Source: an uncultured Flavobacteriales bacterium (GTDB taxonomy: Bacteria > Bacteroidota > Bacteroidia > Flavobacteriales_E > Vicingaceae). Taken from it: a stretch of 33,086 nt of DNA. Under the pieces are notes generated by a model, which made no database searches, was not told the origin of the DNA, and worked only from the letters and a program-made list of their open reading frames with translations. The stretch is taken from the NCBI GenBank assembly GCA_905479325.1, contig CAJQLW010000004.1, positions 1 to 33,086 of the forward strand, read 5' to 3'. A program made the position numbers and the translations under genes. This document shows positions 8,165 to 16,598 of the stretch, piece by piece; positions within the stretch are counted from its first letter, which is position 1; each line of letters begins with the position of its first letter.

Positions 8165-9151
8165 TTATGGCAAAAGAACGTTTTCAACGGCATGGATTAC
8201 TCCATTGGTTCCTTGTACGTCTGTAACAATAATATTTACATTTCCTTGATTCATTTTACCCGTCATCAGCTGAGCTCCATTGGTTAAGTCAACGGTTAAG
8301 GTGCTTCCGCCTAACGTGTTTAGAACTTGACCTTGTGAAATTTCATCAGCTTGAGCATTGGCTCCGGCAACAACATGGTATTCTAAAACCGTTTTTAGTA
8401 AAGATCTTGGAATATCTCCTAAACCGTTCCATGTTGAATCTGAATCCAATAGTCTTTGAAAAGCATCATTGGTAGGAGCAAAAACAGTGAAAGGACTGTT
8501 TCCTGAAAGCGCTCCTGTTAAGGTATCTCCAAAAACACCCAATGCTGCAACTAAGGTTGAAAAACGCTCATCATCTAATGCAATGTCAACAACATTTGGT
8601 GGCAAAAGCACTTCATCGATAATGTGAATTACACCATTGGTGGCCTCGATGTCAACTGCATCTATATTTGCTGAGTTATTTAATCTAGCTCCTCCTGTTA
8701 CATCTACTTCAATCACTGTGCTTTCATTGTTCACGCTTCCTTGTGTGTTCAATGTAGTTGCATAGGTGTCATCAGTTAAGGCTGTTGACATTACTTTTCC
8801 CGTCAAAACGTGATAAAAAAGTACATTGGTTAAGGTAGTAGCATCAATGTCCGAAATTCTATTCCAACTTGGGTTTGTGCCCAATAAATCTACAAAGGCT
8901 TGGTTTGTAGGAGCAAATACAGTGTAATTTGCTGTTCCCGTAAAAGTTGAAACGAGGTTCGCCTTCGTTAGGGCAACAACTAAACTATCTGTTCTAGAAT
9001 CGGCAATTGCTATTTCAGCAATGTTTTGAGTTGGTCCCGTTGCAACTACAGGTACTATTGGTTCTGTTTCGTCATCATCTTCACAAGCGTAAAACCCTGT
9101 TGTTAATGCTGTTGCTAAAAAAATCCATAATACTTTCTTCACATTTTTCAT
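8165..9151 (-). CDS. Lipoprotein with two fasciclin (FAS1) domains
   Basis: 328 residues. A lipoprotein signal peptide ends at Cys23 (lipobox GFYAC), followed by an acidic linker EDDDETEP. Two FAS1 domains follow, about residues 42-184 and 187-328. Each has the two conserved FAS1 boxes: TVFAPTNQAF / TVFAPTNDAF, and the H box FYHVLTGKV / EYHVVAGAN. Each closes with NGVIHIIDEVLLP or NGVIHAVENVLLP. FAS1 domains mediate adhesion and matrix binding at the cell surface. It is monocistronic with its own terminator. The acidic residues after the lipid Cys may favour surface exposure in Bacteroidota (inference). Confidence 0.93.
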   Translation of the reverse strand: MKNVKKVLWIFLATALTTGFYACEDDDETEPIVPVVATGPTQNIAEIAIADSRTDSLVVALTKANLVSTFTGTANYTVFAPTNQAFVDLLGTNPSWNRISDIDATTLTNVLFYHVLTGKVMSTALTDDTYATTLNTQGSVNNESTVIEVDVTGGARLNNSANIDAVDIEATNGVIHIIDEVLLPPNVVDIALDDERFSTLVAALGVFGDTLTGALSGNSPFTVFAPTNDAFQRLLDSDSTWNGLGDIPRSLLKTVLEYHVVAGANAQADEISQGQVLNTLGGSTLTVDLTNGAQLMTGKMNQGNVNIIVTDVQGTNGVIHAVENVLLP

Positions 9152-9294
9152 ATAATTTAGTTTTATTAGTTATGTGAGAGTAACACAGCAAAGTTTCTTT
9201 TGTTTAACGTATGTCGTGCATGATTAAACAAAAAAAATGTTAAAATTTGAAGAGATCCCAAGCTAAGGTTGTTTTTTATCTGTAGCGATGTTGG

Positions 9295-9669
9295 TTAAGA
9301 ACTCTCGTGAATGTGTTTCAATTTATATTCAAACATCATCCCCATTTGACTGCTTCTTTTTTTTATTTCCTCGGCATGTTGTCCTTCAAAGTTTGCGTCA
9401 ATGGTAGCGTGAAATAGTTTCAACCAACGTTCAAAATGTTTGCCATCAATTGATAATGGTACATGCTTCTGAAAAGGACTCCCGCTGTATTTTTTTACAT
9501 TAAACACAATGGTTTCCCAAAAGCCATACATTTTTTGCAAATGTGGCTCCCAATTTCCTTGCACAACTTTTTCGAAAATTGGACCAAGTAACTCATCCTC
9601 TTTTACTTTTCCGTAAAATTCATTCACCATTAGCTGAATATCTTCGCTCGTCGTTATCTCTTTTGCCAT
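9295..9669 (-). CDS. Group III truncated haemoglobin
   Basis: 124 residues, the usual size of a 2-on-2 globin. Aligning by eye with group III (P-type) globins, Tyr19 is the B10 position (EFYGKV), His69 the proximal F8 ligand (FQKHVPL), and Trp82 the G8 residue (ERWLKLF). FWETIVF matches the E-helix pattern. These proteins bind O2 or NO; group III members are linked to nitrosative stress or oxygen delivery. The gene is divergent from the exported peroxidase at 9766, with only 96 bases between them. A nearly leaderless promoter is visible. Confidence 0.9.
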   Translation of the reverse strand: MAKEITTSEDIQLMVNEFYGKVKEDELLGPIFEKVVQGNWEPHLQKMYGFWETIVFNVKKYSGSPFQKHVPLSIDGKHFERWLKLFHATIDANFEGQHAEEIKKRSSQMGMMFEYKLKHIHESS

Positions 9670-9673
9670 GGTT

Positions 9674-9706
9674 TAAAAGTACGCCCGAACTTTCATTTTG
9701 TCAAAA
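9674..9706 (-). promoter_or_regulatory. Promoter of the truncated haemoglobin gene
   Basis: On the minus strand TTTTG (-33) and TACTTTTA (-7) are separated by exactly 20 bases, the Bacteroidota spacing. The -7 box ends about 5 bases before the ATG, so the message would have almost no leader. Confidence 0.5.
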
Positions 9707-9765
9707 TTTTCGCCTCATTACAAACTCTTTTTTCGTTCATTTGTCTTCTTGTTAAATCAATCACA

Positions 9766-10311
9766 ATGAAATTTATTAAACTAATCTTTAGCAGTGTTTG
9801 CTTATTGGTAACATTTGCATTAAACGCACAAAGCATGAATTTTTTCGATTACACAGTACAATCTATTTCAGGAGAAGAAATTAAACTCAGTCAATTTAAG
9901 GGAAAAAAGATTTTAGTAGTGAATACCGCTTCTAAGTGTGGCTTGACACCCCAATACGAGGTGCTAGAAGAACTTTACAAACAATACAGTGACAAAGACT
10001 TTGTAATCATTGGCTTTCCGGCAAATAATTTTGGAGCGCAAGAACCCGGTTCAAATGAAGAAATCGCTACTTTTTGTCAAGCAAATTATGGAGTTTCGTT
10101 CCCAATGATGGCAAAAATTTCGGTTAAGGGTGACGATATGCATGAGTTGTATCAATGGTTAACGCAAAAAGAAAAAAACGGAGTAGAAGATACCGAGGTG
10201 GCTTGGAATTTTCAAAAGTATTTGATTGAGGAAAATGGAAATTATGTGGCAATGGTAGCACCTCAGGAGTCTCCAGCGTGTGAAACCATTGTAAACTTTA
10301 TTGAACAGTGA
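9766..10311 (+). CDS. Exported glutathione-peroxidase-family thiol peroxidase
   Basis: 181 residues. A signal peptide (about residues 1-22, ending NAQS) sends it to the periplasm or outside. The GPx fold is clear from NTASKCGLTPQY with the peroxidatic Cys58, then FPANNFGAQEPGS, and WNFQKYL, which carries the active-site Trp and Asn. The Cys often found in FPCNQF is Ala here, but Cys104 (IATFCQANYG) is in the place of the resolving Cys of thioredoxin-dependent GPx enzymes. It therefore most likely reduces hydroperoxides with a thioredoxin-like or low-molecular-weight thiol donor. Its TGA stop overlaps the GTG start of bshB1, a bacillithiol gene. Confidence 0.92.
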   Translation: MKFIKLIFSSVCLLVTFALNAQSMNFFDYTVQSISGEEIKLSQFKGKKILVVNTASKCGLTPQYEVLEELYKQYSDKDFVIIGFPANNFGAQEPGSNEEIATFCQANYGVSFPMMAKISVKGDDMHELYQWLTQKEKNGVEDTEVAWNFQKYLIEENGNYVAMVAPQESPACETIVNFIEQ

Positions 10312-11024
10312 AGTTAGATATATTAGCCATCGGCGTTCATCCCGACGACATAGAATTAAGTTGCGCGGGAACTATCTTAAAGGAAATTGCAGCTGGTAAA
10401 AAGGTAGGCGTTTTAGATTTAACGCACGGAGAGTTGGGAACAAGAGGGTCAGGGCCCTTGCGTTTAAAAGAGGCTCAGCATTCAGCAGAAATTTTAGGTT
10501 TGGCCTGTCGCGAAAACTTGGGCATGGCAGATGGGTTTTTTCAAAACGACCAATCGCACATCTTGCCCATTGCTCAAATCCTGCGAAAATATCAACCAGA
10601 CATTGTGCTATCTAACGCACCAAGAGACCGTCATCCAGATCACGGCAGAGCTTCTAAGTTAATTTCAGATGCTTGCTTTTATAGTGGTTTAGTTAAAGTT
10701 GAAACTCAGTTAGACGGGAAACTACAAGAGGCATGGCGCCCGAAAGCAATTTACAACTACATTCAAGATCGTTTTATTGAGCCTGACTTTGTGGTAGACA
10801 TAACTCCTTTTTTAGAAACTAAAATGGACGCCATAAAAGCATTTTCCTCACAATTTTACAATCCCAACTCAACTGAGCCAGAATCGCCATTAACCATGCA
10901 AAACTTTTTTGAATACGTAAAAGCGAGAATGGCCGACATGGGACGGTACATTCAAGCCGATTATGCCGAGGGTTATTTGGTTGAACGTCCTGCAGGAGTG
11001 AAGTCGTTGACTGATTTAATTTAG
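10308..11024 (+). CDS. bshB1: Bacillithiol biosynthesis deacetylase BshB1
   Basis: 238 residues, a PIG-L/LmbE-type zinc deacetylase. HPDDIE (His11, Asp13, Asp14) and RDRHPDHGRA carry zinc and catalytic residues, and LTHGELGTRGSG plus ENLGMADGFF are typical of BshB1. It removes the acetyl group from GlcNAc-malate in bacillithiol synthesis, in the cytoplasm. The start is GTG in the overlap GTGA with the upstream peroxidase, so translation is probably coupled. The stop overlaps the stop of the convergent flippase gene by 4 bases. bshA and bshC are not in the window. Confidence 0.93.
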   Translation: MKLDILAIGVHPDDIELSCAGTILKEIAAGKKVGVLDLTHGELGTRGSGPLRLKEAQHSAEILGLACRENLGMADGFFQNDQSHILPIAQILRKYQPDIVLSNAPRDRHPDHGRASKLISDACFYSGLVKVETQLDGKLQEAWRPKAIYNYIQDRFIEPDFVVDITPFLETKMDAIKAFSSQFYNPNSTEPESPLTMQNFFEYVKARMADMGRYIQADYAEGYLVERPAGVKSLTDLI

Positions 11025-12286
11025 CTGATTCGTATTTTTCGAACAACTCGTTTTAAGTAAATTAAGTCGTGTTTGTTAATTAGGAAATCAGCAGCCTTTA
11101 CAGCCGTTGTGTTTACGATTTTGTAAAATAAAAAGAGGAAAATACTCAAGTAAGAAAGACTAGAACAAATGGCAGCGCCCATTAAACCGAAAGTTGGAAT
11201 GAGCGCAAATCCTGAAATTATGGTCACCACAAGTCCAATACTTGAACTTGTTGCATTGACTTTTTGCTGACCTGTTCCTGCAAAGTACCTACTCAGAATC
11301 ACTTCGCTCGCTAAGGCAATAATTCCGACAGCCATAAATGCAATTACCATTGGCGTTTCGTTAAAGTCGTTACCTAACAAGCTGGTGTATAGTATTTCTG
11401 GTAGTAAAACGAGAACAACTACAAGCGGAAAAGTCAATAGAAAAACAACTTTAAGCAATGTAATGCTTAGTCTAGCTGCTTTGCTTTTTGATTTTTGACT
11501 GGAAATTTTAGCGTATTGAACGGCTCCTATACTTTTGCTTGTGAGTAAAAGTCCTTCTGATAATTGAACACCTGCCATAAATTTTCCAACGGTAGCTCTT
11601 CCACTGAAATAATCGAGTAAGAAATAACTTAGACGGTAGTTTAACAATTGACTAATGTTGGCTATTTGCAGGTAAAAACCGTATTGAATTAATTCTTTAA
11701 ACATGGTAAAATTTGGCCAATTTAATTTTTTATCCAAGGTGGGTATTAGTCGGAAGAAACTGAATAAAAATGCTAAGCAATAAGCAACAAACGTGCTGTT
11801 GATAAATGCTGTAATGCTTTTGTTTTCAAGAATAAAGAAGTAAATGCAAAGGACTGAGATTTGCAATACTGCTTGAATTAGAGCTATTAAATTGAACGTT
11901 TTAAAGCGTTGTTGGCCTGCAAGTATGGCAACATTGGCGCTAATGGCCGACTGCAGAAAACCCAATATTAAAATTGAAGTAGAATAATCTGAATGCAACG
12001 CAGGAATGACCTGAATGATGAAATAGTAAAACGCAGCAGTAATCGCAATCCAGATGTAAGCGGCCAATACCAATGCGTTAACGCTTTTCCTCGAAGTGAA
12101 ATACACTAAGCTGCCACCACATACGACATTGCTAATGAGTAGGTAAATGGTTATTTCCAGAACAATAATTCCTACTGTACCTAATCCTTCACTTCCTAAA
12201 AAGTTAGAATTGAGCAAAAGCAGCATAATGGATAAAACTGCTAAGCTAATTCTGGTAGTAACCGTATTTATAATGTTGCCTATCAA
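11021..12286 (-). CDS. Polysaccharide flippase (Wzx/MviN-like, MOP superfamily)
   Basis: 421 residues with about 12 membrane helices, spread evenly over the whole length, and few charged residues apart from short loops, as in Wzx-type lipid-linked oligosaccharide flippases. It would move a lipid-linked glycan from the cytoplasmic to the periplasmic side of the inner membrane. Its start overlaps the stop of the formyltransferase-like gene by 4 bases, and it is the last gene of the glycan operon 15070-11021. No polymerase or ligase gene is nearby. Confidence 0.82.
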   Translation of the reverse strand: MIGNIINTVTTRISLAVLSIMLLLLNSNFLGSEGLGTVGIIVLEITIYLLISNVVCGGSLVYFTSRKSVNALVLAAYIWIAITAAFYYFIIQVIPALHSDYSTSILILGFLQSAISANVAILAGQQRFKTFNLIALIQAVLQISVLCIYFFILENKSITAFINSTFVAYCLAFLFSFFRLIPTLDKKLNWPNFTMFKELIQYGFYLQIANISQLLNYRLSYFLLDYFSGRATVGKFMAGVQLSEGLLLTSKSIGAVQYAKISSQKSKSKAARLSITLLKVVFLLTFPLVVVLVLLPEILYTSLLGNDFNETPMVIAFMAVGIIALASEVILSRYFAGTGQQKVNATSSSIGLVVTIISGFALIPTFGLMGAAICSSLSYLSIFLFLFYKIVNTTAVKAADFLINKHDLIYLKRVVRKIRIS

Positions 12287-13902
12287 TTTTTTCCTTTGTT
12301 AATGCTAGCTTTTAATTGATTCAAAAAATTCCAAAAATTGAAATGATAACGTTTGCCATCTACCAATATTTCGCTGCCATTTGCGCTTACAGTGTGCAAG
12401 CCCTCAGAGAACCTTCCTTTTTGAGGGAGAATTTCCTTGATGACATGTTCTTCAAATTCGGTTGGGCTTAATTTTTCAATTTGTTTCAAAACTACACTGC
12501 CACCGTAAGTTCTTGCGCAATTTTGGGTGGGCCGAATAATCTTTTTGTTCACCATAAATGGAGTGCCCGCTGGCCGTGCTGAGAGAATGTCAGTTAAAAC
12601 GGGGTTTAATGCATGAGGCAAATAAGGGCCTTCTACCTTTTCGGCATAGAAAAGGTAAAGATTTTCCTTGGGTGAACTTTGATGCATGCAACTAAGCCAC
12701 CACTTTTCGTCCTTTTTAAACAAGGTTGGATCAATCCAAGGGCCATCTAGTAGTTTGTGCGTTTCAAGTACCTTTAAATTATCGTCAACTTCATAAAGCT
12801 TAAGTTGATCGCTTTTGTAGTTTTCTGGTAAAATGTATTTTTTCCCACTTTCTATAATACTAAAAGGGTAGGAGTAATGTGTTTGATTTTCTAGAAGGTT
12901 CCAAATTTTTCCTGAATTCGTGTCCAGTACCTTTAAGCTTCCTTTGCTGATTTTATAATCAAATAGTTCAAGTAAAATCTCTTTGTTGTTCCAGCCAAAC
13001 GGGTCGGCGTAGTACGTATTTTTAGGAGCCTCGTTAAGCCATTTTATGGGCGCCATCGGCTTAGTTACCAATTCCTCAATGGATTGGTTAACGCGTCCCA
13101 CGTTCCATTTCTCGGCTTTAAAAAGTCGGTGCATGTGAAATGAAATTTTGTTAGAGAGCACTTTGTAAAGAAACCGTAGAACGGTCCAATTGCTTGGAAC
13201 CTTATAAAGTTTACCTTTTTCCTCAACCGATTTTAGTTGTAACTGTTCTTGGTTGTTATAAACTATCGATTTTACAGCAATACTGGGCCAAGAAGCAGTT
13301 TCCTCTAACACGTGAAATAGGTTTGCTTTATAACTGTGGTCTATGGTTTTAAAAAAGCCTTCTTTGATTATGAGACCTTGGTCTAGCTTTTCGTTCAACT
13401 GCTGAAGAATGCTGCCTGTAATATCATCTCCATTAAAAATCTCCCAAAAACCTGCGGGTCCGCCTCTGTACTTTCTTGGATTGCCATGATGAAAAGACCA
13501 AACTCCAAATTTAGGAATATCAAGCACTTCTCCTTTTAAAATTCCAAAACCGAAGCGCAGTATAAAATCCAATTGTAACGAGGCTAGCGTTTCTAAATCT
13601 TCTTTCAAAAAGTAGTTTGAAATGCCTTTTTGTTCGGGAGAAAAATGATAGATTTTTGGACTTGAGAAAGTTTTATCCCATTCAACTAATTGTAAAGGAC
13701 CTGAATGGTCGATGTTTTTGTAAATGGATTTGAAACCAACAGATACACTGTGTTTGCTTTTCGATGTAGTTCTATTCTGGATAAATCCTACGAGCTCACT
13801 GTGGTTTTCAGCTACTAAAAGTTGAATGGAATCAGCCTGCCATTTTTTTAGCAATTTGCCATCTACTAAAACTGCGAAGCGGAGTTTATTACGTTCTGGC
13901 AT
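12283..13902 (-). CDS. Formyltransferase-fold domain fused to a GH43-like beta-propeller domain
   Basis: 539 residues in two parts. The first part (about residues 8-215) resembles formyl transferases. After LQLDFILRFGFGIL comes WSFHHGNPRKYRGGPAGFWE, the counterpart of the HP-x(4)-YRG active-site loop of methionyl-tRNA and sugar formyltransferases, then a GDDITGSILQQL segment with a conserved Asp-Thr-like turn. The second part (about residues 285-525) has repeated blades, YYADPFG, GPWIDPTLF, YPFSI and SARPAGTPF, like the five-bladed propeller of GH43-type enzymes and the N-terminal domain of plant GINT1 proteins. It probably N-acylates or otherwise modifies an aminosugar in a surface glycan. 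It overlaps both neighbours, so it belongs to the glycan operon. The exact reaction is unknown. Confidence 0.75.
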   Translation of the reverse strand: MPERNKLRFAVLVDGKLLKKWQADSIQLLVAENHSELVGFIQNRTTSKSKHSVSVGFKSIYKNIDHSGPLQLVEWDKTFSSPKIYHFSPEQKGISNYFLKEDLETLASLQLDFILRFGFGILKGEVLDIPKFGVWSFHHGNPRKYRGGPAGFWEIFNGDDITGSILQQLNEKLDQGLIIKEGFFKTIDHSYKANLFHVLEETASWPSIAVKSIVYNNQEQLQLKSVEEKGKLYKVPSNWTVLRFLYKVLSNKISFHMHRLFKAEKWNVGRVNQSIEELVTKPMAPIKWLNEAPKNTYYADPFGWNNKEILLELFDYKISKGSLKVLDTNSGKIWNLLENQTHYSYPFSIIESGKKYILPENYKSDQLKLYEVDDNLKVLETHKLLDGPWIDPTLFKKDEKWWLSCMHQSSPKENLYLFYAEKVEGPYLPHALNPVLTDILSARPAGTPFMVNKKIIRPTQNCARTYGGSVVLKQIEKLSPTEFEEHVIKEILPQKGRFSEGLHTVSANGSEILVDGKRYHFNFWNFLNQLKASINKGKN

Positions 13903-15070
13903 CTAATTTAATTTTATGGTACAAGCTTATGAATTGCTCTTGGATTTGTTTCACTCCAAAATTTTGTATTGCGTATTGTCGCAATTTCTGTTGGTTGAAT
14001 TTTTTGTAGCCATCCAACATCTTTACAAGTCCTTTTTCTAGCTCCTTGGTTGAATTGGGCTGAACTAAAATTCCTCGTTCTTCGCTCATGTATTCTGGTA
14101 TTCCTCCCACACCTGAAACAAGAACAGGAACACCACAAGCAAATGCCTCAATCATTACTACTGATTGGGTCTCGAACTGGCTATAGAGTAGAAGGAAGTC
14201 GGCGTTTGTTAAAATATTCGCAACGTTTGACAATTCAATTTCTCCGTGAAAAGTGTAGCGGTTTTTCATGCTACCTTTTTCAAGTTCATCAATCATAAAC
14301 TGCTCGTCAGGACCAGTTCCTATAATGTCTATTTCAAAATCGTTCCGTTTTGAACCTACATGGTTAAGTGCCTCAACAATGAGGTGAATGTTTTTTGGAG
14401 TTTTACTTAAATTAGAAATGTGAACAATCCGAATCGGCTGGTTTGATTTCTCGGGCGTGATTTGAAATAAATCTGTGTCTACCACATTAGGTATAATAGA
14501 AAATTCGGCTGCTATGTTATGGCTTGTAATCGCCTCTTTTAGGTAACTAGAAACACAGGTGATGCCGCTCGATTGCTTGGCAGTATATTGGTAAAACTTC
14601 TTTCTAAAATAGCCCTTGAAAGCGCCACTTTCTTTGGTGTAGCCTGACCAATGTTCTGTAATGAGAAAGGGTATTTTTTCGGTAGTTTTTAAAAAATTGG
14701 CAAGTAAAGCAGATTTACCGTTGATGTGAACATGGCATAAGTCAGGTTTTCCAATGTCTTTTAGGTAAGCGTTGTAGCCAATTAGTTGAGCTTTTCTGTA
14801 TCTAAAAAATGAAATTGCTTGATTCAAAAACCCCACCCCAAAGGTTGGCCGTTTGTAGTACACATGGTATTCGGGGAAGCCGTGTTTCTCGATTTTGGTT
14901 AGCGAAAAGTTTGTTGTTATTTCATGGTCAGAATGAATAAAAATAACCCCTAAATTGCATTTTTTTGAAACTGCTATCGCATGATTTTCAATAAAGTTAC
15001 CATCGAAAGGTTCGAATTTATTGGGGTACCATTTTGGTAAAAATAAAATATTCAGATTATAATCAATCAA
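13889..15070 (-). CDS. Family 4 glycosyltransferase
   Basis: 393 residues, a two-domain GT-B enzyme. The N-terminal domain starts with LNILFLPKWYPN and has a long HVHINGKSALLANFL stretch. The C-terminal domain has the GT4 signature: LIVEALN, IDIIGTGPDEQFMIDELE, then FETQSVVMIEAFACGVPVL with the conserved E-x7-E donor-binding pattern, and GGIPEYM. It transfers a sugar from a nucleotide sugar to a growing lipid-linked glycan on the cytoplasmic side. It overlaps the next gene by 14 bases and follows bioY by 35 bases. Confidence 0.9.
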   Translation of the reverse strand: MIDYNLNILFLPKWYPNKFEPFDGNFIENHAIAVSKKCNLGVIFIHSDHEITTNFSLTKIEKHGFPEYHVYYKRPTFGVGFLNQAISFFRYRKAQLIGYNAYLKDIGKPDLCHVHINGKSALLANFLKTTEKIPFLITEHWSGYTKESGAFKGYFRKKFYQYTAKQSSGITCVSSYLKEAITSHNIAAEFSIIPNVVDTDLFQITPEKSNQPIRIVHISNLSKTPKNIHLIVEALNHVGSKRNDFEIDIIGTGPDEQFMIDELEKGSMKNRYTFHGEIELSNVANILTNADFLLLYSQFETQSVVMIEAFACGVPVLVSGVGGIPEYMSEERGILVQPNSTKELEKGLVKMLDGYKKFNQQKLRQYAIQNFGVKQIQEQFISLYHKIKLDART

Positions 15071-15105
15071 TGGGACTCATTTTAAGCCAAAAGTATTCAT
15101 TCCGA

Positions 15106-15654
15106 TTAAACCCCTTTCAGGAAGTTTTTGAAACGGCGAATAATCGATAAAAGTATGGCTCCAACAAGCACTTTTACTAAGGCTCCTGGCAAAAATGGGA
15201 GAACACCCTTTGCTAAAGCCGTTTTGGCATCGAGGAAGCGGAAAAGTCCCAGCCAGCCACAAAGTAGAATAATTAGCGACCCAATTAACATTTGGAGAAA
15301 GTAGAATCCAAAACGCTCATTTTGTTTTCTGGCAAGAATTCCACAAACAACTGCCGCCACAACAAAGCCAACAAAATAACCTAAACTCGGGCCTGAAAAC
15401 TTTTCCCAACCGCCTTCGAAGCCTGCAAAAACAGGTGCTCCAGCAATTCCAATGAGCAAGTAAATGGCTAGCACCAATGCAGCCCATTTTTCTTTCATTA
15501 GGTGAGCGATAAGCAATACAGCTAATGTCTGACCAGTAATTGGGGCTACAGAAACGCTTTCAGGTAAACTAATGGACAGCTGGGCAGAAGCCCCTAAAGC
15601 TGCAATTGAAATAAGCGCACCAGAAGCGTTTTTAATCAGTTTTTCTGCATTCAT
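15106..15654 (-). CDS. bioY: Biotin transporter substrate-binding subunit BioY
   Basis: 182 residues from the ATG at 15654; a TTG one codon earlier is unlikely as start. About six membrane helices, with the BioY hallmarks PESVSVAPITGQTLAVLL (about residues 30-47) and SGPSLGYFVGF, the counterpart of the GPTGGYLxGF motif. It is the S component of an ECF-type or stand-alone biotin importer in the inner membrane. Its start overlaps the end of the upstream small secreted protein gene by 23 bases. No ATPase or T component is adjacent. Confidence 0.92.
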   Translation of the reverse strand: MNAEKLIKNASGALISIAALGASAQLSISLPESVSVAPITGQTLAVLLIAHLMKEKWAALVLAIYLLIGIAGAPVFAGFEGGWEKFSGPSLGYFVGFVVAAVVCGILARKQNERFGFYFLQMLIGSLIILLCGWLGLFRFLDAKTALAKGVLPFLPGALVKVLVGAILLSIIRRFKNFLKGV

Positions 15655-16048
15655 CAACTTGCTCAGTATAAATATTCAACACTTTAATTTCAATGTCTTG
15701 GTTGTCTTTTATAGCTGTTTCAACCAAATGGAAGGGACGAAAAAAGTTATTGAAAATTGATTTTTTCAAACAATCAGCGATATCAGCTTTTTCTAATAAA
15801 ACGCCGTTGCTATAAATTCCCATTACCAAATCAATCGTGAGGTTTTCACGGGTTTTGTTATAAAACCTAATTTTTAAAAAAGGTCCTTCACCTTTCACGT
15901 CTTTGAGTTCGTAGTTGATGTATAATTCTTTTTTTTCTTGCTCATTTACTTTGATTTCTTCAACGTGCCTTCCTTTAAGGGTTTGCTGTGCAAAACTGCT
16001 CGATGAAGTAGCTAAAAATAAAAGGATAATTGAAATAAATAATCGCAT
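15632..16048 (-). CDS. Small secreted protein of unknown function
   Basis: 138 residues from the ATG at 16048. A longer frame starts at 16081, but a TATCTTCG -7-like box lies between the two, so the inner start is preferred. A signal peptide RLFISIILLFLATSSSSFAQ ends near residue 20. The mature part is beta-rich (ELYINYELKDVKGEGPFLKI, LTIDLVMGIYSNGVLL) and ends with a charged tail. No known family is recognised. It may be transcribed with bioY. Confidence 0.6.
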   Translation of the reverse strand: MRLFISIILLFLATSSSSFAQQTLKGRHVEEIKVNEQEKKELYINYELKDVKGEGPFLKIRFYNKTRENLTIDLVMGIYSNGVLLEKADIADCLKKSIFNNFFRPFHLVETAIKDNQDIEIKVLNIYTEQVDECRKTD

Positions 16049-16060
16049 TTCTTTTTTTTG

Positions 16061-16068
16061 CGAAGATA
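16061..16068 (-). promoter_or_regulatory. -7-like box before the small secreted protein
   Basis: TATCTTCG on the minus strand, 12 bases before the ATG at 16048. It differs from TAnnTTTG at one position. The same octamer stands before the GT2 gene at 20697. Confidence 0.35.
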
Positions 16069-16115
16069 CGCCTTCTACCATTGAAAATAAAAACAGATTT
16101 TTGTTGCAAGAAGTG

Positions 16116-16146
16116 TTGTTTTAGAACAGAAAAAGTATTTATTTTG
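16116..16146 (+). promoter_or_regulatory. Promoter of rpmB
   Basis: TTG at 16116-16118, 20 bases of spacer, then TTATTTTG at 16139-16146, close to the Bacteroidota consensus. The leader has AGAGGA about 8 bases before the ATG, an unusually Shine-Dalgarno-like site for this phylum. Confidence 0.45.
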
Positions 16147-16172
16147 CACTCCAATTTTTTAGAGGAAAAGAT

Positions 16173-16406
16173 ATGTCTAAGGTTTGTCAATTAACAGGAA
16201 AGAAAGTAATCACAGGAAACAATGTATCTCATTCGAAAAGAAGAACGAGAAGAACATTTGCACCTAACTTGTTTACAAGAAAATTTTATAATCCTGATAC
16301 CAAAGAGTGGATCACGTTAAAAGTTTCTGCTGCTGGAATTAGAAATATTACAAAAAACGGCTTAACAGCTTGTATTAAAGAAGCAAAATTAAAAGGGTAC
16401 ATGTAA
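16173..16406 (+). CDS. rpmB: 50S ribosomal protein L28
   Basis: 77 residues. It starts SKVCQLTGKKVITGNNVSHS, then a basic KRRTRRTFAPN block and LKVSAAGIRNITKNG, all typical of bacterial L28. The zinc-type Cys pairs are absent, so this is the Cys-poor form. Unlike in many Bacteroidota, rpmG (L33) and the small DUF4295 gene do not follow; a terminator comes about 25 bases after the stop, so the gene is monocistronic. Confidence 0.96.
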   Translation: MSKVCQLTGKKVITGNNVSHSKRRTRRTFAPNLFTRKFYNPDTKEWITLKVSAAGIRNITKNGLTACIKEAKLKGYM

Positions 16407-16429
16407 AAACCCTTTGTTAATTATACTTT

Positions 16430-16463
16430 AAAGCTCTTTCATTTATTTGAAAGGGCTTTTTTT
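16430..16463 (+). terminator. Terminator of rpmB
   Basis: AAAGCTCTTTCA and TGAAAGGGCTTT form a 12-pair stem with one G-U pair and a 6-base loop, followed by seven T. Confidence 0.85.
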
Positions 16464-16536
16464 GTTTGTGCGTATTGGTTTCAACCAAGCGTTATCTGAT
16501 TGAAATACATAATTATTGGGTTATACTATACTAAAA

Positions 16537-16575
16537 CAAAAAATCCCGCTACAACTTAATTGTAGCGGGATTTTA
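16537..16575 (-). terminator. Terminator of the 16599-17141 gene
   Basis: On the minus strand, AAAATCCCGCTACAA pairs perfectly with TTGTAGCGGGATTTT around a short loop and is followed by a T run. It lies about 25 bases after the barrel protein stop. Confidence 0.88.
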
Positions 16576-16598
16576 AATAAGGAGAAGATAAGATTGCC

